Positions 8,470 through 16,464 of a stretch of 64,000 nt of DNA are shown here, piece after piece. Position 1 is the stretch's first letter; every line of letters begins with the position of its first letter. Below the pieces are notes generated by a model. That model did not search any database and was not told where the DNA came from. It was given only the letters and a program-made list of their open reading frames with translations. The translations under genes were made by a program, and so were the position numbers. This DNA is from Pseudothioclava sp033100795 (GTDB taxonomy: Bacteria > Pseudomonadota > Alphaproteobacteria > Rhodobacterales > Rhodobacteraceae), in contig NZ_JAWLVI010000005.1 of assembly GCF_033100795.1 (NCBI RefSeq), positions 62,001 to 126,000 of the forward strand, given 5' to 3'.

Positions 8470-10410
8470 GTGCCCGCTCGGCGCCCTGATCGGATGCCCC
8501 TTGTGAAACAGTCCCTCTCCACCGCGCTCGCGGCCCGTGGTTACACCTCTTTGACCGCCGTTCAGGAGGCCGTCACCGAGCCAGGCCTTGAAGGCGCGGA
8601 TCTTCTGGTTTCGGCGCAGACGGGGTCCGGCAAAACCGTTAGCTTCGGTCTGGCGATTGCGCCGACGATCCTTGGGAATGCGGATGTATTCACCGTTCCG
8701 GCGGCGCCGCTGGCCCTGGTGATTGCGCCGACGCGCGAACTTGCGATGCAGGTGCGCCACGAGCTGAGTTGGCTCTATAAAGAGGCGGGCGCGGTTCTGG
8801 CGTCTTGCGTCGGCGGGATGGACGCGCGTTCGGAGCGTCGCTCGCTGGAACGTGGCGCGCATATCGTCGTGGCGACGCCCGGCCGCCTGTGCGACCACCT
8901 GCGTCGTGGCGCGATCGACCTGTCGGAACTGCGCGCGGTTGTGCTGGACGAGGCAGACGAGATGCTGGATCTGGGTTTCCGCGAAGACCTTGAGACGATC
9001 CTCGATGCGGCCCCCGAAAGCCGCCAGACGCTTCTGTTCTCGGCGACGGTCTCGCCCGAGATCGCGCGCCTTGCCAAGCGCTATCAACGCGACGCGCACC
9101 GGATTTCGACCCAATCGTCGGGCAATCAGCATACGGACATCGACTACCGCGCCGTGATGGTGGCCGAGCACGATCAGGAAAACGCGATCACCAACCTTCT
9201 GCGGTTCTACGAGCCGCCGAATTCGATCGTCTTCGCCAATACGCGTGCCTCGGTGGCGCGCCTCGTGACGCGGCTGTCGAACCGTGGCTTTGCGGTTGTG
9301 TCGCTGTCGGGCGAGCTTACGCAATCCGAGCGGAGCCATGCGCTTCAGGCGATGCGCGACGGGCGCGCGCGCGTTTGTGTGGCAACCGATGTTGCCGCGC
9401 GCGGGATCGACCTGCCGAACCTTGATCTTGTGATCCACGCGGAGCTTCCGCAAAGCGAAGAGGCGCTTTTGCACCGCTCGGGCCGGACGGGTCGTGCGGG
9501 CCGTAAGGGGATTTCCGCGCTGATCGTGCCGCCGCGTGCGCGCAACCGTGCCGAGCGGATGCTGCGCGGCGCCAAAGTTACCGCCGAGTGGGTGCCCGGC
9601 CCGTCGGCCGAGGCTGTGCTGGAGCGTGACGAGGCCCGCCTTTTGGCCGATCAGGTCTGGGAAGATCCGGCCGCTGATGCCGAGGCCGCGACGCTGGCTG
9701 CGATTCTGTCGCAGCGCTCGCCCGAGCAGATTGCCCTTGCGATGATGCGCCTGTGGCGCGGTCAGCGCTCGGCGCCTGAAGAGCTTGATCCGATTGCGCC
9801 GCGCGTCGCGCCGGGGTCGAATTTCGGCCCGAGCCGCTGGTTTGCGCTGCCGATCGGTCGAGCCGATAACGCCAGCCCGAAATGGGTGATGCCGAAGGTT
9901 TGTGAAGCGGGCGGGATTACCCGTTCGGAAATCGGCGCGATCCGTATTTTCGACGATGAGACCTTTGTCGAGGTGTCGGAAAACGTGGTCGGGCATTTCC
10001 TTGATGCTTTGGGTCCGACGATGGAAATCGCGGATGGCCTGTCTTTGGTGATGCTGAATGGTGTGCCTGATGCGGTGCGCGGGGGCGGCAAGGGCGGGTT
10101 TGATCCGCGTCGCAAAGGCGGCCCGAAGCGCAGCTTCTCGGGCAAGCCGCACCGTGGCTCCGGCGAGAAACCGGCGTGGAAAGAGGGTCGCTCGACCGAC
10201 AAGCCGCGCAAATATGACGATGACAAGCCGCGGAAGTATTCTGACGACAAACCCCGCAAATATTCCGACGATAAGCCGCGCAAGTTTGCCGATGACAAAC
10301 CGGGCAAGCCCGCGTGGAAGAAATCGGGGGATGCGGCGGCCAAACCGGGCAAACCCAAGGCCAAATACGCAGGCAAAACCACCAAGCCGCATCGCGGCAA
10401 GCGCGGCTAA
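8470..10410 (+). CDS. DEAD-box ATP-dependent RNA helicase with basic repeat tail
   Basis: Up to 646 residues. All core motifs are present: AQTGSGKT (motif I), PTREL (Ia), TPGRL (Ib), DEADEMLDLG (II), SAT (III) and HRSGRTGRAG (VI), followed by a DbpA/CsdA-like RNA-binding domain near residues 470-535. The last 110 residues are very basic and low complexity, with four 8-residue repeats of the form DKPRKYSD. GTG at 8470 and ATG at 8494 are both possible starts; neither has an obvious ribosome-binding site. Likely roles are ribosome assembly or RNA decay. A terminator follows directly. The 118 bp upstream hold no other recognisable element. Confidence 0.93.
   Translation: MPARRPDRMPLVKQSLSTALAARGYTSLTAVQEAVTEPGLEGADLLVSAQTGSGKTVSFGLAIAPTILGNADVFTVPAAPLALVIAPTRELAMQVRHELSWLYKEAGAVLASCVGGMDARSERRSLERGAHIVVATPGRLCDHLRRGAIDLSELRAVVLDEADEMLDLGFREDLETILDAAPESRQTLLFSATVSPEIARLAKRYQRDAHRISTQSSGNQHTDIDYRAVMVAEHDQENAITNLLRFYEPPNSIVFANTRASVARLVTRLSNRGFAVVSLSGELTQSERSHALQAMRDGRARVCVATDVAARGIDLPNLDLVIHAELPQSEEALLHRSGRTGRAGRKGISALIVPPRARNRAERMLRGAKVTAEWVPGPSAEAVLERDEARLLADQVWEDPAADAEAATLAAILSQRSPEQIALAMMRLWRGQRSAPEELDPIAPRVAPGSNFGPSRWFALPIGRADNASPKWVMPKVCEAGGITRSEIGAIRIFDDETFVEVSENVVGHFLDALGPTMEIADGLSLVMLNGVPDAVRGGGKGGFDPRRKGGPKRSFSGKPHRGSGEKPAWKEGRSTDKPRKYDDDKPRKYSDDKPRKYSDDKPRKFADDKPGKPAWKKSGDAAAKPGKPKAKYAGKTTKPHRGKRG
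10198..10293 (+). repeat. Four in-frame 24-bp repeats in the helicase tail
   Basis: Four consecutive 24-bp units at 10198, 10222, 10246 and 10270 encode DKPRKYDD, DKPRKYSD, DKPRKYSD and DKPRKFAD; a fifth degenerate unit (DKPGKPAW) follows. Codon choice differs between units, so the amino-acid pattern is preserved while the DNA has drifted. This suggests selection on the charged, presumably disordered RNA-contacting tail. Confidence 0.85.
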
Positions 10411-10437
10411 GACGCACGCGATCTGACGAATTGAAAA

Positions 10438-10474
10438 GGCGCCGGAAGCATCAGCTTACCGGCGCCTTTCTTTT
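10438..10474 (+). terminator. Intrinsic terminator between convergent genes
   Basis: GGCGCCGG at 10438-10445 pairs with CCGGCGCC at 10459-10466; an inner AAGC/GCTT pairing extends the stem, and TTTCTTTT follows. An A-run precedes the left arm (10434-10437), so it can also serve the convergent cytochrome operon arriving on the minus strand. Confidence 0.85.
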
Positions 10475-10486
10475 CGAGGGAAGGGA

Positions 10487-10918
10487 TCAGTCCTCGAAAT
10501 ACCCTTTATCCGCGCCACGGTGGCAGGCGGTGCAGTTCGCCATCGAACCGGCCTTCTTTTTGCGGGCAGCCGAAACTTCGCCGTTATGCTCGTGGGTGAA
10601 CCAGCGCAGCTCCGTGATCCGCATCGGCGGGTTGGCAGGGTCCATGCCTTTAACGGTTTTGGCCGACTTGGTGGCGCCCGCAAGATAATCGGCAATCGCC
10701 TTGGCGTCGGCGGCAGGCAGGCTTGCGTCCTCGCCGAAGTGGTTGGACAGGTTGCCCACGATCTTACGCCAGCTTTCCGAGGGCAGAAGGCGCGGCGGGA
10801 AGGCCATATGGCAAGCCGAACATTCAGCCTGAGTCAGTGGATCGGTGACGGGTTGAATATAGTCTCCGCCAGCCAGAGCAGGCGTGGCAAGAAGCAGGAA
10901 GGGAAGAATATAGCGCAT
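10487..10918 (-). CDS. Periplasmic diheme cytochrome c (DHC type)
   Basis: A 143-residue secreted protein with a signal peptide (MRYILPFLLLATPALA) and two CxxCH heme sites, CSACH near the mature N terminus and CTACH near the C terminus. The start at 10918 is chosen because GGAG lies six bases upstream and the signal peptide begins there; an ATG at 10930 overlaps the stop of the SHP gene and would add four residues. The fold segment LLPSESW...NHFGEDASL matches the second half of the cytochrome b fusion two genes upstream. In Rhodobacter a diheme cytochrome of this kind is encoded with SHP and is its proposed electron donor. Confidence 0.88.
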   Translation of the reverse strand: MRYILPFLLLATPALAGGDYIQPVTDPLTQAECSACHMAFPPRLLPSESWRKIVGNLSNHFGEDASLPAADAKAIADYLAGATKSAKTVKGMDPANPPMRITELRWFTHEHNGEVSAARKKKAGSMANCTACHRGADKGYFED

Positions 10919-10929
10919 TTTGGTCTCCA

Positions 10930-11319
10930 TCAGAGGCTGGCAAGCCAGGCGATTACGTCGGCTTTTTCGAGGGCGGTGCAGTCACGCCCGAGAACGGAAT
11001 TGCAGTTGCGGCCGAACCATTTGTCGACCTTGGCGGTGTCGGTGAAACGGGCAGGGTTGGCCGACGGTGCCATCGGCTCGATCGCCTTGCCGGTGCGGGC
11101 CTTGCCGCCCTTGCGCGGGTCGTTGGTGTGGCAGGTGGTGCACGACGGCGTGTCGGGTTTGCCGCCGGTGTGATTGGCGGAGAACAGAGCTTTGCCGCGT
11201 GCGGCGTCGGCTGGTTGTCCGGCCTCGGCGCTGAAGCGCGCGATCTGGTCAGCGGGGGTGGTGTCGCCAGCGAAGGCCGGGTTTGCAGCAAGCAAAGCGA
11301 CGATCATGAGCATTTTCAT
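10930..11319 (-). CDS. shp: Sphaeroides heme protein SHP (DUF1924 cytochrome c)
   Basis: A 129-residue precursor; cleavage after Ala17 leaves 112 residues, the size of Rhodobacter sphaeroides SHP. Heme is attached at CTTCH (Cys60, Cys63, His64; 43, 46 and 47 in mature numbering). Asn105 becomes mature Asn88, the published unusual sixth heme ligand, and Cys106/Cys114 become 89 and 97, a pair placed to form a disulfide. SHP binds oxygen and NO and can transfer electrons. The start at 11319 has GGAG upstream and begins the signal peptide. It sits between the cytochrome b fusion (5-bp gap) and the diheme cytochrome gene. Confidence 0.92.
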   Translation of the reverse strand: MKMLMIVALLAANPAFAGDTTPADQIARFSAEAGQPADAARGKALFSANHTGGKPDTPSCTTCHTNDPRKGGKARTGKAIEPMAPSANPARFTDTAKVDKWFGRNCNSVLGRDCTALEKADVIAWLASL

Positions 11320-11324
11320 GGGGG

Positions 11325-12407
11325 TTACTCCTTGGGAATGGAAATCGAGAAGGGGCTGAACCAGCCGGTTTCGGCGTCCGCGTGGCAGGCAGCGCAGTTC
11401 GAGCGGCTGACAACGGATTTGCGGGCGAAAACCGCGTCGGGGATGTCGGAATGGCGCCGCGTCCAAAAGCGGGTGCGGGTCAGGGTATAGGGCGCTTCGG
11501 CGTTCACGCGTGCGAGCCTGTGGGCGGGGTAACTGTCTGCCGTATCGGCGGCATTGGCGGTCAGCCAGTCGGTGATCCGCGCGGTCATGTCGGGCGAAAG
11601 GCTAGCGTCCTCGCCGAAGTGATCGTCAAGGTTGGCAGTGAGCGCGCGCCAGCTTGCGGCGGGCAGAAGCGAAGGGTGATAGCCCATATGGCAGGCGGTG
11701 CATTCTTCCTGTGTTTCCGCGTCCCATGTCGCGACGGGAACGCCCTGCGCGGGCTTGGTGGCGAGGCTCATGCCGACAGCACCCAGACCAAATGCGGTTG
11801 CAACAATCACCGACAGGGCCAGCGCGGGGCGCGCCGCTCGCGCCGCAGGTGGGTGGTCGCCTGCGCGGGCTTCTTTGCGGCCTGTCACCATTGCGCGGGC
11901 AAGGTTCTCGCGGCCACGCAAGGATTCAAGGACAACCCCGCCAAGATGCAGCCCGACCATGACCAGAAGCGTCGTTGCCAGCGCCTCGTGCAGTTCTTTT
12001 GCGGTCGATCCCGAGGCATAGGTGACAAAGGCGAACGGCCCGGTTTTCAGCGTCCCGCCAAGCACCAGCAGGCCGGATAGCGCCAAGGCAAGGATCATCG
12101 CGATCAGCGCGATCACCATCAGGCCGCCAAGCGGGTTGTGGCCAAGGTGGCGCGGGCCGCCGCGCAGATGCGCGAGTATCTCGCGCGGGCCGGTCAGGAA
12201 CGAAGAAAACCGCGCGTAGCCGTTGCCCGTCATCCCCCAGACGAGGCGGGCGATCACCAGTGCCGCCGCGATGCCTCCGCCGATCAGGTGCCAGACCAGC
12301 ACATCGGCGCCCAGCAGGAACCCCGTCGCCGCCGCCAAGCCGACCGAGGCAACAAGCCCCCAGTGGAAGCTGCGGATAAAGCGGTCCCAGATATATATCG
12401 TCGGCAT
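11325..12407 (-). CDS. Cytochrome b561 fused to a diheme cytochrome c domain
   Basis: A 360-residue two-part protein. Residues 1 to about 180 form a four-helix b561-type membrane domain beginning IWDRFIRSFHWGL, with His residues in helices 1, 2 and later helices (VWHLIGG, ELHEAL, VGLHLGG) suited to two b hemes. A further transmembrane segment (about 196-218, LALSVIVATAFGLGAVGMSL) leads to a periplasmic domain with CTACHMGYHPSLLP and CAACH, homologous to the separate diheme cytochrome encoded downstream. It would pass quinol-derived electrons to the periplasmic hemes and then to SHP. First gene of the three-gene operon. Confidence 0.88.
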   Translation of the reverse strand: MPTIYIWDRFIRSFHWGLVASVGLAAATGFLLGADVLVWHLIGGGIAAALVIARLVWGMTGNGYARFSSFLTGPREILAHLRGGPRHLGHNPLGGLMVIALIAMILALALSGLLVLGGTLKTGPFAFVTYASGSTAKELHEALATTLLVMVGLHLGGVVLESLRGRENLARAMVTGRKEARAGDHPPAARAARPALALSVIVATAFGLGAVGMSLATKPAQGVPVATWDAETQEECTACHMGYHPSLLPAASWRALTANLDDHFGEDASLSPDMTARITDWLTANAADTADSYPAHRLARVNAEAPYTLTRTRFWTRRHSDIPDAVFARKSVVSRSNCAACHADAETGWFSPFSISIPKE

Positions 12408-12539
12408 GTTCAGTGTCCCCGCGCGGGATGCGCAAGGCCATGAATACCGATCCTTGCTGACACTGGGCTGACGCCGGAGGCGGATGCATACAGAAATCGG
12501 GCGGGCAACCGGAAGCCCGATGTGTCCCGTCAGGCTGTG

Positions 12540-15005
12540 TTAAACTGCGTGGCTTCTGCCGTCGGTGAGATCGCGCAGAGCTTGCCAGAGGTCCGAGGGC
12601 AGCAACGGGAAGCGCAGCACCTTACGGAGATTGAACCGTGCTTCTCCTCCCAGATCCTTCCGATCGGCAACGGCGCTGATGTAAAGCAGGCCCGGATTGA
12701 TCGCCGTAAGCGCCTTGATCACCAGATCGTTCGCTTCCCCGTCCGCCTGAGCGATGAAGACAACGGTCCCCGCTCCGGCATTCTCTGCGACCCGCAGCAA
12801 CTCTTCCAACTGCGGCGCCGGGGTTACTTGCAGCCTGTTGTGTCGCAGAAACTCGCTGATCGCCGCGCAGTTCGCGCGGTCATCTATGTGAGTGAGGATA
12901 CTGGCGCCTGTGACCACGGGGTCGTTTTGATGGGATGGGAAGGCCTTGCTTGGGAACCGTAGCGTAAAGGTCGATCCGGTGCCTTGCTCGCTTATAACCG
13001 AGATCTCTCCGCCCATCAGCTGCGCCAGGTCTTGCGAAATCGCGAGGCCGAGCCCGGTGCCGCCATAGCGGCGCGTGGTGCCGGCGTCGGCCTGCGAGAA
13101 AGGCTGGAACAGAAGGCCAAGCGTTTCGTCGGACATGCCGATGCCATTGTCGATAATGTCGAAGGCGATCTCGTCTGCCGATGCGCGGCGCGCGTGCAGC
13201 GTGACCTCGCCAGTGCGCCCGGGCAGATTGGCCGAAAACTTGACGGCGTTGCTGAGCAGGTTGATCAGGATCTGGCGCAGGCGGATCGGGTCTGCCTCCA
13301 TCGCGCCAAGCACATCTTTGGTAAAGCTCATCTGCATCCGCACCTGCTGGCTTTCGGCCAGCGGGCGCACGGTGTTGCACACAAATTCCATCTCGCCAAG
13401 CGTGTCGACGATGCTGGTGTCCAACGATAGCCGCCCGGCCTCTATCTTGGAGAAATCGAGCACATCATTGATGGTCTGCAAAAGCAGGTCCGACGAGTGC
13501 TGGATCGTTTCGAGCATACTGCGTTGGTCGGGCTTCAGGTCGGTATCGGCCAGAAGCTCGGACATACCGATCACACCATTCATCGGGGTGCGCAACTCGT
13601 GGCTCATATTGGCGACGAACTGCGATTTGGCGCGGCTGGCCGCGTCGATTTTCTTGCTGGCGGTGACAAGGTTTTCGCCAACGCATTGCAGCTCTTCGAT
13701 CTGGTAGTCCGGATCGGGTGGGACCGCGTTCTTCTCGGTCAGGTTTGAGAACTGCTCTGCGATTTCCTCGAGGGGCGCGCTGATCCGGTGGCTCATCTGT
13801 CTGGCGCGCCGCCAGAGGAACACGAAAAACACGAGGTAGAACACCAGAAGGCTTCCGGCCATCAGCCAGGCCACCAGATCAAGCCGTTTGCGAAGCTGGT
13901 TCGCTTCGGCGAAAATCTCGCTCTCGGGGGCCAACACCAGAACCTTCCAGCCTGCGCCGGGGATTTCCGACCACGCGCTGACCATCCGCTCGTTCAGGTC
14001 AACCGTCAGCGAGCCATGAGAGCTGCCGTTCAGCGCGCTGGCAAGGGCGGCGGTATCCGCACGCTTCAGGATGTTGAAATCGTCAGGCTTGAACGTATCC
14101 GATTTGATGGCTTCCTGATAGCTGTGGCTCTTCAGCTCTTTCAGCCCGAAATCGGCCTCTGCCTTTTCCGGCATCGCAAGGATCGTCCCGTCGCGACCGA
14201 TCAGCAGCGCATAGCCCTGCCAAGGCAGCGAGAGGTTGAGAATGCGCTCGACGATGGTGCCGATGGTCACGTCGATCCCGGTCACCGCCTCGAGCTTGTC
14301 GCCCAGATAGACCGGCGCGATCGACGACACCATCCAGCCCGCCCCGGCCGGATCGACATAGGCATCGGTCCAGACCGCGTCGCGCGCGGGATTATGCTCG
14401 GCATCGGCTTCGTAGTAGAAGTTATACGAGGCGATATCCATTTTCGGGGGATATTGGCTGATAACGTCGAAATAGGGGTAGATGCGATTATAGGAATCCC
14501 ATGTGTTGAAATAGACCTGCGCGATCATCGGATTGGCTGCGACCAGCGATTTCATCAAAGGATCAAGCCGCACGGTGCGCCAGACTTTATCCTGCTCGGC
14601 CTCGCCGATAGGGAAGAAACCGCTGTAATAGACCGCCGAGCCGCCGGTATCGGCAGGCGTGTAGAACACACCATCGGGTGAATACTGGACGCTGGCCTTA
14701 TCCGCATCGCTTGGGTCCGCAGGTTGCGCCAGCGCCAGGGCGGTCTGTTCGGCATAAACCCTCGAAAGGTTCGAAATGCCGCCAAGCTGCTCGGCGATGG
14801 TCTGGGCGCCGTTTTCGGCAAGCCCGCTCAGCTCGCGGCTGGACAGCTCGGACACCACGTCGATTTTGCGCGCATAGGTGAACTGGTTGGCGGCCCAGTA
14901 AAGCCCCAGAAACGAGAGTTCGATCACCAGAAGCGGAATAAGCGCCGCCCGCAGGTAAGAGTTCCACAGCCATTTCGCCAAGGGGATACGGGGTTTCGAA
15001 CGCAT
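12540..15005 (-). CDS. Cache-domain membrane histidine kinase with pseudo-receiver
   Basis: An 821-residue sensor kinase: transmembrane segment near 18-38, a large periplasmic dCache-type sensor domain (about 40-370), a second transmembrane segment near 375-398, a HAMP-like linker, a HisKA domain with phosphoacceptor His469 (NMSHELRTPMNG), and a HATPase domain with NLLSNAVKF, DNGIGM and GTGLGL motifs. The last 110 residues look like a receiver fold but lack the expected Asp (VVFIAQ at the strand-3 position) and the conserved Lys (LRFPLLP). No response regulator is adjacent on this strand, so its partner is unknown. The 248 bp upstream hold a candidate operator. Confidence 0.87.
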   Translation of the reverse strand: MRSKPRIPLAKWLWNSYLRAALIPLLVIELSFLGLYWAANQFTYARKIDVVSELSSRELSGLAENGAQTIAEQLGGISNLSRVYAEQTALALAQPADPSDADKASVQYSPDGVFYTPADTGGSAVYYSGFFPIGEAEQDKVWRTVRLDPLMKSLVAANPMIAQVYFNTWDSYNRIYPYFDVISQYPPKMDIASYNFYYEADAEHNPARDAVWTDAYVDPAGAGWMVSSIAPVYLGDKLEAVTGIDVTIGTIVERILNLSLPWQGYALLIGRDGTILAMPEKAEADFGLKELKSHSYQEAIKSDTFKPDDFNILKRADTAALASALNGSSHGSLTVDLNERMVSAWSEIPGAGWKVLVLAPESEIFAEANQLRKRLDLVAWLMAGSLLVFYLVFFVFLWRRARQMSHRISAPLEEIAEQFSNLTEKNAVPPDPDYQIEELQCVGENLVTASKKIDAASRAKSQFVANMSHELRTPMNGVIGMSELLADTDLKPDQRSMLETIQHSSDLLLQTINDVLDFSKIEAGRLSLDTSIVDTLGEMEFVCNTVRPLAESQQVRMQMSFTKDVLGAMEADPIRLRQILINLLSNAVKFSANLPGRTGEVTLHARRASADEIAFDIIDNGIGMSDETLGLLFQPFSQADAGTTRRYGGTGLGLAISQDLAQLMGGEISVISEQGTGSTFTLRFPSKAFPSHQNDPVVTGASILTHIDDRANCAAISEFLRHNRLQVTPAPQLEELLRVAENAGAGTVVFIAQADGEANDLVIKALTAINPGLLYISAVADRKDLGGEARFNLRKVLRFPLLPSDLWQALRDLTDGRSHAV

Positions 15006-15162
15006 AATGGGGCACGCCTGTAGTTTCGCGGCGCAGTCGCCCGGACCAAGCTTTCTGATACCGACAGTCGTGCACCTGGATAGAACGATGGCCGATGAAC
15101 AGTTAATTTTGTCCCAGCCCGTTTCTTATTTCTGCGCTTGGGGAGATGAGTCAACGAAAGAG

Positions 15163-15197
15163 TGCGACAGAAGTTAACTTTTGGTCGCTGTGTCGCA
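15163..15197. promoter_or_regulatory. Inverted repeat around a 10-bp palindrome (candidate operator)
   Basis: TGCGACA at 15163-15169 and TGTCGCA at 15191-15197 are a perfect 7-bp inverted repeat; between them AAGTTAACTT at 15171-15180 is a perfect palindrome. It lies in the 248-bp gap upstream of the minus-strand Cache kinase and downstream of the HPP gene. Nothing else is recognisable in that gap. Confidence 0.3.
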
Positions 15198-15253
15198 TTC
15201 GAAAGGCGCGAATGTGGCTCGTTAGGTAGCCGGATTCCGGATGCGGCTGGTGG

Positions 15254-16399
15254 CTACTCGTGCCGGATCGCCTGCCGTGCCAGCGCTGCAATCAGGTCTG
15301 TTCTGGTGACGATGCCGACGACGCGGCTCCCGTCAAGCACCGGAACCGCGTCGACCTCGCCATCCGCCATCATCGGCAAGAGCGTGCTGACGGGGGCGTT
15401 TCCCGTGGTTCGTGGGCCTGCGACCGACATGATGTCGCCCGCGCTTACAGGTTTGTCGCGGTTGCGTTCCAGCAGACGGCGCAGGGCCGGGATAAAGCCC
15501 CGATCAAGGCGCAGCGCGTCCTCGCGCGCTTGTGCGATCAGATGAATCTGGAAGATCACACCCAGGAACCGCGCATTCGCCCCGATCACTGGAAGCGAGG
15601 TGAACCGGTGTCGCCGGAACAGATCTGCGACTTCGGAAAGGGGTGTCTCGGGGTGCACCGTAATAAGGTTGCACGACATGATGTCCTTGGTCAGAAGCGG
15701 GCCGGTGGCATGGCTCGCCGCTTGCAACTCGGCCGCACCGATCAGGCGCGCCAGATCTTCGACACCCAGATTGAACGACTGGCGGTAGCGTTCCAGAAGT
15801 CCGGTCAGCTCGTCTTCGGAAAGGCCAAGACGCTCGGACGGATTGCGATCCGTCGTGCCGTGACGGCCGGGATCGGCAAACTGGCGAAACGGATAATGCC
15901 GCCCGGTAAGCCGCGCGTAGAGGGTGGCGATCAGCACCAGCAAGACCGTTCCCGCAGCGATGGGGGTCAGTGCGAACCAGAAGCCAAGCCGGTCTATCGC
16001 CTCGGGGCTCATGGCGGCGGTCATGGCAACGGCGCCTGCGGGCGGGTGAACCGCGCGGCACAGGATGGTTGCGGTGATCGCCAGGCCGACGGCCAGCGCG
16101 ATACGCAGCGCGGGGTCAGGAATACTCAGGCAAACGGCAACACCGACCAGCGCGGCAACCGTATTGCCGATGATGGCGGACCATGGCTGCGCCAGCGGGC
16201 TGTTGGGCACGGCAAACAGCAGAACCGAACTCGCGCCGAAGGGGGCGACAAGGTATAGGCCCGTTTCCAGATCAATATCGGGCGAGAGCAGGAACAGACC
16301 CGCAACGGCAAGGCCCACTATCGCACCTGCGCCTGCGCGGATGGCCTCGATGATCGAGACCCCTGCAACTGCGGGGCCAAGAGAACGTAACAGATGCAC
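15254..16399 (-). CDS. HPP-family membrane protein with two CBS domains
   Basis: About 381 residues. The N-terminal half has four predicted transmembrane segments and the family signature CRAVHPPAGAVAM; the C-terminal half carries paired CBS domains (near DIMSCNLITVHPETPLSEVADLF and DIMSVAGPRTT...VVGIVTRTDLIAAL), which usually sense adenine nucleotides. HPP proteins have been linked to nitrite transport in plastids, but the substrate here is unknown. The GTG at 16399 is preferred because AAAGG lies eight bases upstream; an in-frame TTG at 16456 would add a hydrophilic 19-residue extension. It follows the BKACE gene by 65 bp on the same strand and may be a separate unit. Confidence 0.8.
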   Translation of the reverse strand: MHLLRSLGPAVAGVSIIEAIRAGAGAIVGLAVAGLFLLSPDIDLETGLYLVAPFGASSVLLFAVPNSPLAQPWSAIIGNTVAALVGVAVCLSIPDPALRIALAVGLAITATILCRAVHPPAGAVAMTAAMSPEAIDRLGFWFALTPIAAGTVLLVLIATLYARLTGRHYPFRQFADPGRHGTTDRNPSERLGLSEDELTGLLERYRQSFNLGVEDLARLIGAAELQAASHATGPLLTKDIMSCNLITVHPETPLSEVADLFRRHRFTSLPVIGANARFLGVIFQIHLIAQAREDALRLDRGFIPALRRLLERNRDKPVSAGDIMSVAGPRTTGNAPVSTLLPMMADGEVDAVPVLDGSRVVGIVTRTDLIAALARQAIRHE

Positions 16400-16464
16400 C
16401 GCGCACGCCTTTCCTGTGTGGGTCCACAGGTTTCCAGTGTGCGGGGAGAAGTGCAAGAGTGGAA

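Noticed and set aside
8398..10392. 664-codon frame antisense to the DEAD-box helicase
   Set aside because: No recognisable domain; shadow of a strongly supported gene.
11320..11466. 49-residue N-terminal extension of SHP
   Set aside because: It lies inside the cytochrome b fusion gene and precedes a clean signal peptide with its own ribosome-binding site.
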